A stretch of 64,000 nt of DNA from Neobacillus sp. YX16 (GTDB lineage: Bacteria > Bacillota > Bacilli > Bacillales > Cytobacillaceae). Positions within the stretch are counted from its first letter, which is position 1. Each line of letters begins with the position of its first letter. The notes under the pieces are model-generated. The model was not told the origin of the DNA. It worked only from the letters and a program-made list of their open reading frames with translations, and searched no databases. Shown in pieces: positions 43,777 through 52,255 of the stretch. The translations under genes were made by a program, and so were the position numbers. Where the stretch lies: contig NZ_CP126115.1 of NCBI RefSeq assembly GCF_030123505.1, forward strand, positions 5,904,001 to 5,968,000. The letters run 5' to 3'.

Positions 43777-44274
43777 TTATTCTTTAAGAATTTGCTTAAT
43801 CGTTTCTTCTACATAAGTAAGAAAATTACTGTATGGGGAGTTTCCTTTCAAGAATTGCGATACCATATTCAAGGGTAGGATAACTATATCCCTTTTTTTA
43901 GAATAAAGAACACTTTGTGTTTGGGTATTACTGTACATTCCATCAAGATTGGGAGAATAATTGTGTACGGAATCGGACTCATACCAGTAAAAGTCTTGCT
44001 TGATATTATTTTTGATAACCTCACCAATATACGCACCTATACGAACTACTAAATTATCAAAATGCTTATTCAATAATTCAGCACCAAACTCCGTATTCAT
44101 TAATCTTTTTGTATATTTATCAATATAACGAACACTTTCAATAGTGAAATCTAAATTTCTTTTAGTGAGGTTCTCTTTATCCCAGGAATCTTCTGATACA
44201 TCCTGATACATTAATTTTGCAATGCCTTTTAAATCATCTTTTTTTTATTTTGCTCTATTTAAGAAACCAAACAT
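43777..44274 (-). pseudogene. Hypothetical protein gene with an in-frame stop near its 5' end
   Basis: The natural start looks like ATG 44274 with AAAGGAG upstream (MFGFLNRAK), but codon 10 is TAA (44245-44247) inside an A-rich run. The frame then continues KKDDLKGIAKLMYQDVSEDS and stays open for 144 more residues from the internal ATG at 44211. The protein is acidic and helical with FYWYESDSVHNYSPNLDG in the middle; no family recognised. Either a recent nonsense mutation (AAA to TAA) or translation from the internal ATG, which lacks a ribosome binding site. Confidence 0.6.
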
Positions 44275-44370
44275 AAGAGAATTTCTCCTTTATCAATTGT
44301 CTCCTAGTGCAGCTACCCTAATTATAACTCTTATTGGATTAACCTGCCCGTTAGTTCACCAAGATTAAAG

Positions 44371-44818
44371 CAGTATTGTCAAACCTATCTGCAATAAAAT
44401 GACAAATTCATGAATCTTACGAAAAACTCTTTTCAATTTCAGTTTTAATTGATATTATTCCTATTAGAACAGTAGGAATAGTGGGTGTTTCCAAAAATGT
44501 CTTTGTATGAAAAATTACCAAGTGATTTTTTAATTCAATTTTATTATGAAGTGAGGAAAATGATTTCAAAAGGATTAGTTTCTAAAAAGATGTACTATGA
44601 ATTAGGACTAATAATTGCAGCTGCGTCAAGAAGAGGGATACTACTGGATATGCCAAAAGATTTTGAACAACACATTGTCCACGAATTATTAATGGAATTA
44701 AGTAACTAGAACTCCGCAGTTATTGAATAAATAGTTCATCGTAAAGGTCTTCCATTAAACAAACAAAAACGCCACTGATAAAAATCAGTGGCTTTCTTCA
44801 ACTAAAGCACCCGTTCGT
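44371..44818. repeat. Duplicated segment, copy 2 (intact repeat, no IS)
   Basis: About 448 bases nearly identical to 19710-20149: same leader, paralogous 71-residue gene, same GCCACTGA terminator and same repeat start. This copy continues straight into GTTTAAGTACAATTTTTTC, showing the site before IS110 insertion. Confidence 0.9.
44497..44709 (+). CDS. Small conserved 71-residue protein, paralogue of 19829
   Basis: Starts at ATG 44497 (MSLYEKLPSDFLIQFYYEVR). It differs from the paralogue at a handful of positions (QYYYEVKK/QFYYEVRK, SKNMYYE/SKKMYYE, LDKPKDFKQH/LDMPKDFEQH), all conservative or surface-type, suggesting both are maintained. Function unknown. Confidence 0.75.
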   Translation: MSLYEKLPSDFLIQFYYEVRKMISKGLVSKKMYYELGLIIAAASRRGILLDMPKDFEQHIVHELLMELSN

Positions 44819-44841
44819 TTAAGTACAATTTTTTCACAAAC
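44794..44841. repeat. Best intact copy of the dispersed intergenic repeat
   Basis: TTCTTCAACTAAAGCACCCG, TTCGTTTAAGTACA and TTTTTTCACAAAC in order, right after the terminator of the 71-residue gene. It serves as the empty-site reference for the IS110 insertion. Confidence 0.85.
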
Positions 44842-44888
44842 AATAAATTTTACCTTGTGACAGCAAGTAATAATGTAAGAGAATATTA

Positions 44889-45509
44889 TTAGTAGGCGAT
44901 TCCTACACGTGATTGGACATAATCGCTACTTTCTATCTGACGATAAGTAAATTCTGCTGTATCAGGAACTGATATTTTCATACCACCTTCTGGCAAAAAA
45001 TTACGTTCAATTCGATATTGACCTTCTCTTTCTCCATCTGGCAAATATGTAGGACATACAATCGTCCAATCGAGTGTTGATTGTTTCAGCATATCGTAAA
45101 CTTTATGATGTTCTTCTGCTGCACGGGTTGATTTACGTTTTGATTCACTTGACTGATAACGGATTACGGTTGGCGTAGTTCTACTTTGTAAGATCCCTGC
45201 GGTTCCTATCGTGATAATTCGTTGTATACCTTCGTTTTCCATTGCTTCGATAATTAGTGTCATACTTTCTGATAGAGTGGTTGTGCCATCAGTATTTAGT
45301 GCACTAATAACTACATCAATCCCATGCATTGCACGTACTATATCATTTTTATTTAAAACATTCCCTTGAATAATGGTTAAATTTCCACTATTTATTTGAA
45401 TCTTCTCTGGAGTGCGAACTAATACAGTAACATGATGTCTATCATGAAGGGCAAAAGTTACTATTTGACTTCCAACTCGTCCAGTTGCACCTAAAATTAA
45501 AATATTCAA
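44889..45509 (-). CDS. NAD(P)-binding oxidoreductase of the NmrA/atypical SDR type
   Basis: 206 residues from TTG 45509, with AAGGAGG nine bases upstream. The Rossmann motif is NILILGATGRVGSQIV at the N-terminus, then VTVLVRTPEKI, GNVLNKNDIVRAMHGIDVVISAL and WTIVCPTYLPDG. Such proteins act as NAD(P)H-dependent reductases or redox sensors. Probably co-transcribed with the GNAT gene upstream. Confidence 0.88.
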   Translation of the reverse strand: MNILILGATGRVGSQIVTFALHDRHHVTVLVRTPEKIQINSGNLTIIQGNVLNKNDIVRAMHGIDVVISALNTDGTTTLSESMTLIIEAMENEGIQRIITIGTAGILQSRTTPTVIRYQSSESKRKSTRAAEEHHKVYDMLKQSTLDWTIVCPTYLPDGEREGQYRIERNFLPEGGMKISVPDTAEFTYRQIESSDYVQSRVGIAY

Positions 45510-45571
45510 AAGTATAATCCTCCTTTTTACGAATACAAATATTACAATACAGCAAAACAAACCTTTGTTAT

Positions 45572-46078
45572 CTAAAGATCACGCATGTTCCAAACAACTT
45601 CTTCTCCATTCTCTTTCCAGGTACTATGGTCGCGAATGAAACCAATCTTTTCAAGAACTCGAAAGGAAGCAATATTCCAAGAACCCACAGTAGCCCACAG
45701 ACGTCGCCGTCCAGTGGCGACCGCAGCTTCTATAATTGCCGATGCAGCTTCAGTTGCATAGCCATTTCCGTGGACTCTTTGGAACAGTTCATAAGCAATT
45801 TCCGGCTCTTCTATAGTAGAACGACCGATAATTAACCCGCAATATCCAATAATATCTCCTTCATCTTTGCGTCGGATTGTGAGTAGACTTATACCACTTT
45901 CCAGTGCTCTTTCTCGTAAACTGATAACATTTTTGAGAGCAGCTTCAATAGTTGGCTTAGCAACGCCCCGTTCCCCAACAAGTTCCCTATACCAGGATGC
46001 ATCTGATTCCTCCCACATACTCAAGTAAAGCCGTTCAGTTATTATTTCAAAATTCATTGCCGAGAATCTATTTGTCAT
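45572..46078 (-). CDS. GNAT-family N-acetyltransferase
   Basis: 168 residues; AAGGAGG before ATG. ITERLYLSMWEESDASWY opens the RimJ/RimL-type fold, EIAYELFQRVHGNGYATEAA carries the acetyl-CoA binding motif, and VGSWNIASFRVLEKIGF is the typical C-terminal strand/helix. Acceptor unknown. Directly upstream of the NmrA-type reductase in the same direction. Confidence 0.92.
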   Translation of the reverse strand: MTNRFSAMNFEIITERLYLSMWEESDASWYRELVGERGVAKPTIEAALKNVISLRERALESGISLLTIRRKDEGDIIGYCGLIIGRSTIEEPEIAYELFQRVHGNGYATEAASAIIEAAVATGRRRLWATVGSWNIASFRVLEKIGFIRDHSTWKENGEEVVWNMRDL

Positions 46079-46583
46079 TTTATAACCTCCTTTTCAAGTA
46101 GTCGAACAGGAAAAAGGCTGCTGTTTTTGCAGCCGGTTCTTTAAGGAAGCACCTGTTAGTTAAAATACATTATTTCACATTCTATTTTGAATCAACTAAA
46201 AAAAGCGATGCTTAAGATCATCGCTGTATAAAAAATATTAGTGACCTGGTTTAATAATTCCATTTTTATTGAACTTTCCCAATGCATTGGTAATGCAATC
46301 TGGCTGCTTATCCTAGACAGCCTATGCCAAAAATGGTTAATACTTGTCATAGACGCACCACAGCTCCTAAATATCAGACATTAGTGAATCATTCCAATGT
46401 TGAATCGCAAATTAAGCATCTTGACGAAAAATTCAGGCGAGTTTTCATAGAAAAATGTAAGGTAATTAATAAATCAACTGGCCAGTTACTACAATAGAAA
46501 AAAGGCTACCGCAGCAACCTAAACTTGAAGTAGAGCACACCCTTAGTTGAAGAAGCTCACCCATATAATGATGTGATTTTCAA
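46079..46583. other. 500-bp gene-free spacer with hairpins and repeat copies
   Basis: Contains GGCTGC/GCAGCC hairpin (about 46113-46135), a repeat copy AAGCACCTGTTAGTTAAAAT plus TATTTCAC (46148-46178) and AGCACACCCTTAGTTGAAGAAG (about 46534-46556). The stretch 46240-46500 between them shows nothing I recognise. Confidence 0.5.
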
Positions 46584-47081
46584 CTATAATATGTACCTTT
46601 CTAATTCATCTTTTTGACGCAAATGATGACGAAAATGCATTCCGACCAAATCATACCATTCCCTTGCATTCAGCCAGCCAAATCCTCCATGATTCACTTT
46701 ATTATTTGGGTTAATAGAATCCACTTTCGATTCCCAACGACGCAATCTTTGAATTAACTGATCCATCCTGATAATTAGGTCTTCCATGCTGTCTGAATTA
46801 TTTGGTGGAGAATTTAACTCATCTGGTAATCTTATTTTAATAGGTGGAAAACCTCGATTCCTAAATAATTGCTCACCAAACTGGGTTTTCCCAAGGGGAT
46901 GTTCCTCAATTAATGTAGCACATGTTTCCATATTATCAAGATACTCATGGGCCACAACAATTAAATGGTCATACATTTGTCCAATGGACCAAACCCCTTC
47001 TTCCGAGATATATCTAAGCTGTTCCAATGAATAATTGTAAAGATCACTCTTGAAAGTAATAAGCAGTTTATTGTCACTCAA
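46584..47081 (-). CDS. DinB-superfamily protein
   Basis: 165 residues from TTG 47081 with AAAGGAG seven bases upstream. GVWSIGQMYDHLIVVAHEYL holds the first His and MHFRHHLRQKDELERY the C-terminal His set. A conserved WLNAREWYDLVG segment links them. Fourth DinB-fold gene of the window; unknown substrate. Confidence 0.82.
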   Translation of the reverse strand: MSDNKLLITFKSDLYNYSLEQLRYISEEGVWSIGQMYDHLIVVAHEYLDNMETCATLIEEHPLGKTQFGEQLFRNRGFPPIKIRLPDELNSPPNNSDSMEDLIIRMDQLIQRLRRWESKVDSINPNNKVNHGGFGWLNAREWYDLVGMHFRHHLRQKDELERYIL

Positions 47082-47330
47082 TTAAATACTCCTTTGTAAT
47101 AGTCAGATGAAATCTGAAATTTTCGCTGTTTTTGAAATTTATAAATAATCATACCATGAATGATGACAATAACCTTCCACCAATTACCTTCCCCATTAGT
47201 ACAACAAGTTCAACAAAAATAAGCGTTAATCCTTCTTGGATCAACGCCTATTTTTGTTGAATTAGGTAAATGCGACTAATAGCCACTGCGCTTCACACCT
47301 GATACTAGAAGAAAAATGAAACTTGACCAT

Positions 47331-47705
47331 TTATTCTCTCTTCTCGAAGTAGTGGATAGGGCGGATTTCAATCCTCCAGTCAAACTGCTCACCTGCATCC
47401 AATTGAGTGGTCGGATGTAAGGAGGCCACCCTAATTGCTTCGTTAATATCAAGTGCCTCTATGATGAATACACTGCCTATCATCTCATTAGTTTTGGCAA
47501 AAGGACCTTCAGTAACCTCAACTTTCCCGTTCATCCGCTTCAAGCATTTTACTTCCAAGTCAACACCAACATCCATAATTACTTGACCGCTCTTGTAAAG
47601 TTCCTTTAGGTGGGGCTGACATTCGCTCAGGACAGTTTCGATCTCCGCCTTGGGGCTGGCATCCATTTTCTCTGGGTTGAAGTAACCCAAACACAAGTAT
47701 TTCAT
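47331..47705 (-). CDS. YciI/DGPF-family protein
   Basis: 124 residues; AAAGGAG before ATG. MKYLCLGYFNPEKMDAS, then EVTEGPFAKTNEMIGSVFII and EAIRVASLHPTT are the conserved segments of the YCII-related (DGPF) family, small ferredoxin-like proteins often next to sigma-70 genes. No sigma gene is adjacent here. Function unknown. Confidence 0.9.
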   Translation of the reverse strand: MKYLCLGYFNPEKMDASPKAEIETVLSECQPHLKELYKSGQVIMDVGVDLEVKCLKRMNGKVEVTEGPFAKTNEMIGSVFIIEALDINEAIRVASLHPTTQLDAGEQFDWRIEIRPIHYFEKRE

Positions 47706-48345
47706 ATTAACGTCTCCTTTTTATGAAAGCAGTTTTTGATTCTAACGGTATTTTTTACCATTAAGTAAATTCGACTAGTCTTTATAAAATCCCTTTCTTC
47801 AACTAAAGAAGCAATTATATACAGTATCGGCAACAAAACCTTCGAATGGTGCACCTTTTATCTTTGTTTATATGTATCCATAGATAGATGTATTTGGAAA
47901 TAAAAAATGCTGTGTATATTGGAGTATGTTTTTTGAATGTAAAAAAAGCTAAAATATGCAAGTCGTGCATAAAAACTTGCATATTTTAGGCTTATTAATT
48001 TTATCTGTTACTGTGTTAAGGCTACCCGTTAGTTTAAGTTCACTCTTTCACAAAGTCACATATAATTCGTTGGGACCTGAAGAAGAAAAATAGTTGCAGC
48101 TATAACTTAAAAGACATATTGTTACAGAAATACTCATCATTTTTAGTTGGCTTGGATATTATTGTTGATGTCTTTTAGATTTTTTTCTTTGATTCAAATA
48201 ATTTGTATAACTAATTATTGATTTTAGATACTTGTCCGTTCAATATTTCTCTTACCATCATATTGTATTACAAGATGTGAAAGATTCTCTTAATAATATG
48301 ATTATTATTTTAGACTTAATATTTAACCAAAAGGGAGTGTACGGA
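47706..48345. other. 640-bp gene-free spacer with a strong hairpin and a repeat copy
   Basis: AGCTAAAATATGCAAG / CTTGCATATTTTAGGCT (47948-47992) is a near-perfect stem; no gene precedes it, so it may end an unseen short RNA. A dispersed-repeat copy, GGCTACCCGTTAGTTTAAG with CTTTCACAAAG, lies at 48020-48055. The remainder is AT-rich and unassigned. Confidence 0.5.
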
Positions 48346-48846
48346 ATGGCAGATGAAATTTATGAATTAAACGAAGCCGGAGGTGATAATAATCAAGACT
48401 TTTCAGAACTTGAAGCCCTTACGACTCGTATTAATATGTTAGTGGCTAACATGTTAAAACAAGAAACATATTTAAAAGGCGAATTGGCAACAAAAAAAGA
48501 ATATCTAGCTTCATTTACTGTAAGCCTTGAAAACAGCGATAAAGAAATGCCAGAATTTCAAAGACAAATAGCCGAAATGAGAGAAACCAATGAAAAATAT
48601 CAATCATTGATTGGGGCGTTAAGCAGTCTAGCAGCTGGGCAAGAAATGCAGCTAAAAGATCTAAAAGAAGTAATTGTCACCAAAGAAAAAGTAATTACCT
48701 CATTTGCTATAAGTCTTGAAAACAGCAAAACAGAGCAGAAATCTGATGAAGAAAATTCGGGGCTGCAAAAAGAGCAGAAAGATCAAAAGAAAATGCTTAA
48801 ACGATTGCAGAAAGCAGAACGGAAAAGCTCAAAAGATAATGATTAA
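48346..48846 (+). CDS. Coiled-coil hydrophilic protein
   Basis: 166 residues from ATG 48346 (MADEIYELNEAGGDNNQDFS), with AAAGGGAG upstream. An acidic start is followed by heptad-rich helices. A segment is repeated internally: TKKEYLASFTVSLENSDKE and TKEKVITSFAISLENSKTE. The C-terminus is basic (KKMLKRLQKAERKSSKDND). Cytoplasmic and probably structural; no family recognised. Confidence 0.65.
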   Translation: MADEIYELNEAGGDNNQDFSELEALTTRINMLVANMLKQETYLKGELATKKEYLASFTVSLENSDKEMPEFQRQIAEMRETNEKYQSLIGALSSLAAGQEMQLKDLKEVIVTKEKVITSFAISLENSKTEQKSDEENSGLQKEQKDQKKMLKRLQKAERKSSKDND

Positions 48847-49095
48847 ACGATTGCAATAAAAGAACCCAAAAGCGAAAGAAAAGAAATCATCGGAAATACG
48901 GAAGGACCTTGGAACCGATTTTAGATGCAATGCATGAGTGGGGAACGAAGCACACGCTTCACAAAATGCAAAAAATTTAACAGAAAACCTTAAAACTTTA
49001 GTGGCTGTCTTTTTGAAGGCAGCCTTCTAAATGTTAAATTCCGTTATCAGATATCGATAATACCTTGTTGAACTAAACTCACCCGTAAGTTGAAC

Positions 49096-49232
49096 AAGTT
49101 CGTCGGTGCACCAGTCGTCGGCGCTTCTCTAGCCAGAACCGTCGTCGCACTAGCCACAACCGTCGATGTTGTCGGAACTGGGATGATTTAATGTTTGGAA
49201 ATAGACGAAGATGTGGCTTTAGGAGATTTTAA
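49096..49232 (+). pseudogene. Arg/Cys-rich coding remnant
   Basis: One frame with no start codon reads RRCTSRRRFSSQNRRRTSHN, then RRCCRNWDDLMFGNRRRCGFRRF, and stops at TAA just before a strong terminator. The region is unusually GC-rich for this spacer and has internal repeats (CTAGCCAGAACCGTCGTC / CTAGCCACAACCGTCGAT). Such Arg/Cys-rich tails are seen in spore-coat-type proteins. It begins at a dispersed-repeat copy (CACCCGTAAGTTGAACAAG), which may have truncated the gene. Confidence 0.4.
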
Positions 49233-49242
49233 ACTCTAGCTC

Positions 49243-49275
49243 AAAGACATGGAATGATTATCATTCCATGTCTTT
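49243..49275 (+). terminator. Strong terminator
   Basis: Perfect stem AAAGACATGGAATGA / TCATTCCATGTCTTT with a three-base loop, after the Arg/Cys-rich remnant. Confidence 0.85.
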
Positions 49276-49610
49276 ATTTGACTAGATCCTTTTGATCTGT
49301 CCAAAATGAAGTCGAATTTCATTTAGTTTAGTAACCGAATCTTTTAATTGTCCTTATTACTGAAGTTATGAAACTGTTTATTTAGCGAAATCAATAAAAA
49401 CCGATTTCTAAGTTATTTCTCAATATAAAAAGGATTCTGAAGGAAACTAGGATTCCATCAGAATTGATCCTAACAAATGTCTGAAAAACTAAGCGTGATA
49501 TTAAAGAATCTCGAGCCTGAAAGATACATCTCCACATATAGAGAAACGCACCGATTCCCCATCCATGAAACACAGAAAAATGTGAAAGAACATCCCCCAA
49601 TAAAAAATAC

Positions 49611-49635
49611 CCTTCAGACTTTCGCTCTGAAGGGA
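49611..49635 (-). terminator. Terminator of the DUF421 gene
   Basis: CCCTTCAGA / TCTGAAGGG with a seven-base loop, followed leftward by a T-rich run; 34 bases after the stop at 49669. Confidence 0.85.
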
Positions 49636-49668
49636 TTTCTTGTTCACTTAATCAGTGTTACAGGAAGT

Positions 49669-50259
49669 TTAAGGATTGATATCTTTTTTAGAAGCAACCT
49701 CAGTAACTATATTGTTTCCCACAACATGCAAATCTTTATGAAAAGAAATGGAATCGGTGTACTTGGATTCAACTAATTGGATTAATTTCTGAATGTCCTC
49801 CCTGGTGGCTGGTTGTTTATTAGCGTTCAACTTATAACCAAGTTTTCCACTAACCTCAATTGTTGCCCACTCTAAATCACTGATGGCGTAACTTCCAGCT
49901 TGGCGTAATCGAATATCAAGATCGTCAGTAGTAAGTCTCATTTTTTTCATGTTTTCTTCATTTATTTTTCCATTTTCTATGACAAATACGGGTTTCCCGC
50001 TAAAAAATGTTTCTATCTTATCAAACTTCATTTTAAGATACTGGATACCATACACAGTAATAATAAGAACAAACACAACACCAAATGTGGTCAAAAGTCC
50101 TTTGTTCTCTATGGGACGACTAAGTATAGGTCCAAGCGTAATCATAATAACAAGTTGGGAGACCGTCATTTGAGAAATTGAATTTCTACCAGCAAATCTT
50201 AATAAGAGCGTTCCCACTAAAACAATTAGAACCGCATTCCAAATCCAATTTAGTTGCAT
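49669..50259 (-). CDS. DUF421 (YetF/YdfS-type) membrane protein
   Basis: 196 residues; AAGGGTGG before ATG. Three N-terminal helices (about 5-22, 30-48, 56-75) precede a cytoplasmic domain with KPVFVIENGKINEENMKKMR and LRQAGSYAISDLEWATIEVSG, the hallmark of the YetF-like family. Members are linked to membrane stress and spore germination, but the activity is unknown. Confidence 0.9.
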   Translation of the reverse strand: MQLNWIWNAVLIVLVGTLLLRFAGRNSISQMTVSQLVIMITLGPILSRPIENKGLLTTFGVVFVLIITVYGIQYLKMKFDKIETFFSGKPVFVIENGKINEENMKKMRLTTDDLDIRLRQAGSYAISDLEWATIEVSGKLGYKLNANKQPATREDIQKLIQLVESKYTDSISFHKDLHVVGNNIVTEVASKKDINP

Positions 50260-50426
50260 ATTACCACCCTTTTTCCGTTAGTTTCTAAAAAGACATATAT
50301 AATATACATGAGCTGAGTATTTTATTTAGAAACGGATTGCTGGCTAAATGGGAAAGATTTTTATATAACAATGTCTTTTTCCCTCATAAAAAAGAAAAAG
50401 CTTCCATTATGACAGCCCTAATCTTT

Positions 50427-50468
50427 AACTCAAGCACCCCATTACTTTAAGTACAATTATTCACAAAC
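50427..50468. repeat. Copy of the dispersed repeat
   Basis: AACTCAAGCACCCCATTACT then TTAAGTACAATTATTCACAAAC, just downstream of the leftward gene ending at 50497. Confidence 0.75.
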
Positions 50469-50496
50469 TACCTACGGAATGACTAAAGATAGTTGC

Positions 50497-51000
50497 TTAA
50501 GAGTATATTTTGTTAAATTCCTTCTCTAAATTGATTAATTTCATCCTGTATTCTGTAATCTTAAGGAAAAAATCACGGAAGTCATAAGCTATAAAATTCA
50601 TGTTAAATAATTGAATCGTGGTTTTCTTTACTGCATGTTCTAATACGAATATTGAATCCAGACAAGTCTTTCTTATTTCAGGTTCAACACTATTTCCATT
50701 TATAATGTTCAAATGGTTAATACAATAATTTAGAGTTTTTACGTGCTTTTCCAATAAATTCACACGCTCCGAAATACCTCCTATATGGACTTCGGTTTCT
50801 ACTACCGACAGAATATCATAGAGAGTCTGTGTGGCAGTTTTTAATGAGTCATTCAACTGGTGAAAGGCTTGCAAAAAGTCATTAAATTTCTTGACCCTCT
50901 CTTTTCGTAATTCCTGGAGTTTCATGCAAAATGAAATGGTTACAATTAGGAACAGTAATAAATACACCAAATAAATATTCCCCCATTCGAAATTCACCAC
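50497..51000 (-). CDS. Membrane-anchored helical protein of unknown function
   Basis: 167 residues from GTG 51000 (GGGGGG upstream). One N-terminal helix (about 8-26), then long amphipathic helices with coiled-coil character (QELRKERVKKFNDFLQAFHQ and SERVNLLEKHVKTL). No motif recognised. It is divergent from the potassium channel gene, sharing its promoter region, but a functional link is not shown. Confidence 0.65.
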   Translation of the reverse strand: MVNFEWGNIYLVYLLLFLIVTISFCMKLQELRKERVKKFNDFLQAFHQLNDSLKTATQTLYDILSVVETEVHIGGISERVNLLEKHVKTLNYCINHLNIINGNSVEPEIRKTCLDSIFVLEHAVKKTTIQLFNMNFIAYDFRDFFLKITEYRMKLINLEKEFNKIYS

Positions 51001-51181
51001 ACTAGTTACCCCCCAGTTGCTAATTCACACCATATATTTTGCCAAATATAAATCATTTCATTACCATATCAACAAATTAGATTAGAATTACTAAACCTTT
51101 AATGAGCTTGTCAAAATCTTAATCCAAAATCTCAACATTTCTATTATGCATAAAGTGAAATTTGGAAATAATGGAGTGTGA

Positions 51182-52198
51182 ATGAATTTAATGAGGTGGG
51201 AAAAGATGTTCCAGCATTGGTTGGCTAAGTTTTTACAACTACCCGTTGTTGTAAGAATTTTTTTGTTAGCTTCATTCATTATGATAATCTTTGGATACAT
51301 CATTCATTTAATAGAACCAAAGAATTTCCCAACTGTTTTTGAAGGAATTTGGTGGGCAGTTGTTACAGCTGCTACTATTGGATATGGGGACTACGCTCCA
51401 GAAACATTTGCAGGAAGAATAACAGGAATTATACTTATGATAGTAGGGATTGCTATTGTCTCCTCTTATTTTGTCAGCTTGGCTACTATAGCAGTAACAA
51501 TGCAAGCAGCCTACATTGAAGGGAAACTCTTTTTTAAGGGGAATCAACACATGATAATAATCGGATGGAATGAACGATCTAGAGAATTGATTTCTTCTAT
51601 GTCTAAAAAGCATCCATCAAAGAAAGTGGTTCTTATTGATGAAACATTGGAAACTATGCCAACTGAACTCAAAAACGTGCACTTTATTAAGGGACGTGCC
51701 AACCTAGACGAAATTTTATTAAAGGCAAACATTCATGAAGCACAATGTGTAGTGATAACTGCTGACCAAAATAGGAACGAGTTGTATGCAGACATGAATA
51801 CGATCATTACCTTGTTAGCGATTAAAGGAACACACCCAACAATTCGGTGCATCGCAGAAATTCTTACTTCTGAACAAGTGGATAATGCAAGGAGAGCAGG
51901 AGCTGATGAGATTATCCAATCCAATATCCTTACAAGCTCTCTTATACTTAACAGTCTAGAATCTCATTCAACAATGGAATCTATAATGAATTTAATCCGT
52001 AATTCTGATAACCACAACCTCTTAACCTGTGAACCTGTTGAAGGGATAGTGGGAAAACCATTTTATGAGGCATGTAATCTTTTTTTCAAAAGAAATAAAA
52101 TGTTGGTTGGAATAAAAAGAGGAGAGAAAACTCATGTTAACCCTCCGCAAGAATTTGTTATTCAAAAGGATGACCTTGCTGTTGTAATTACAGAATAG
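51182..52198 (+). CDS. Two-helix potassium channel with RCK (TrkA-N) domain
   Basis: 338 residues from ATG 51182 (GGAGTG upstream); ATG 51206, with AGGTGG, is an alternative start. Helix 1 at about 25-42, pore loop with the filter TIGYGDY (about 64-70), helix 2 at about 83-103. Then an RCK domain (HMIIIGWNERSRELI, VVLIDETLETMP, VVITADQNRNELYAD) and a C-terminal TrkA-C-like domain. Resembles B. subtilis YugO, which carries biofilm potassium signals. Convergent with kimA, so potassium efflux and uptake genes are neighbours. Confidence 0.92.
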   Translation: MNLMRWEKMFQHWLAKFLQLPVVVRIFLLASFIMIIFGYIIHLIEPKNFPTVFEGIWWAVVTAATIGYGDYAPETFAGRITGIILMIVGIAIVSSYFVSLATIAVTMQAAYIEGKLFFKGNQHMIIIGWNERSRELISSMSKKHPSKKVVLIDETLETMPTELKNVHFIKGRANLDEILLKANIHEAQCVVITADQNRNELYADMNTIITLLAIKGTHPTIRCIAEILTSEQVDNARRAGADEIIQSNILTSSLILNSLESHSTMESIMNLIRNSDNHNLLTCEPVEGIVGKPFYEACNLFFKRNKMLVGIKRGEKTHVNPPQEFVIQKDDLAVVITE

Positions 52199-52203
52199 TT
52201 CAA

Positions 52204-52253
52204 AAAAAGCCTACTTTATTCATCAAAAGGATGTTAATAAAGTGGGCTTCTGT
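52204..52253. terminator. Bidirectional terminator between the K+ channel and kimA
   Basis: AAGCCTACTTTATT / AATAAAGTGGGCTT with A and T runs on either side; serves both convergent genes. Confidence 0.85.
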
Positions 52254-52255
52254 TT

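Noticed and set aside
49669..50173. Plus-strand frames across the DUF421 gene
   Set aside because: Antisense shadows without ribosome binding sites.
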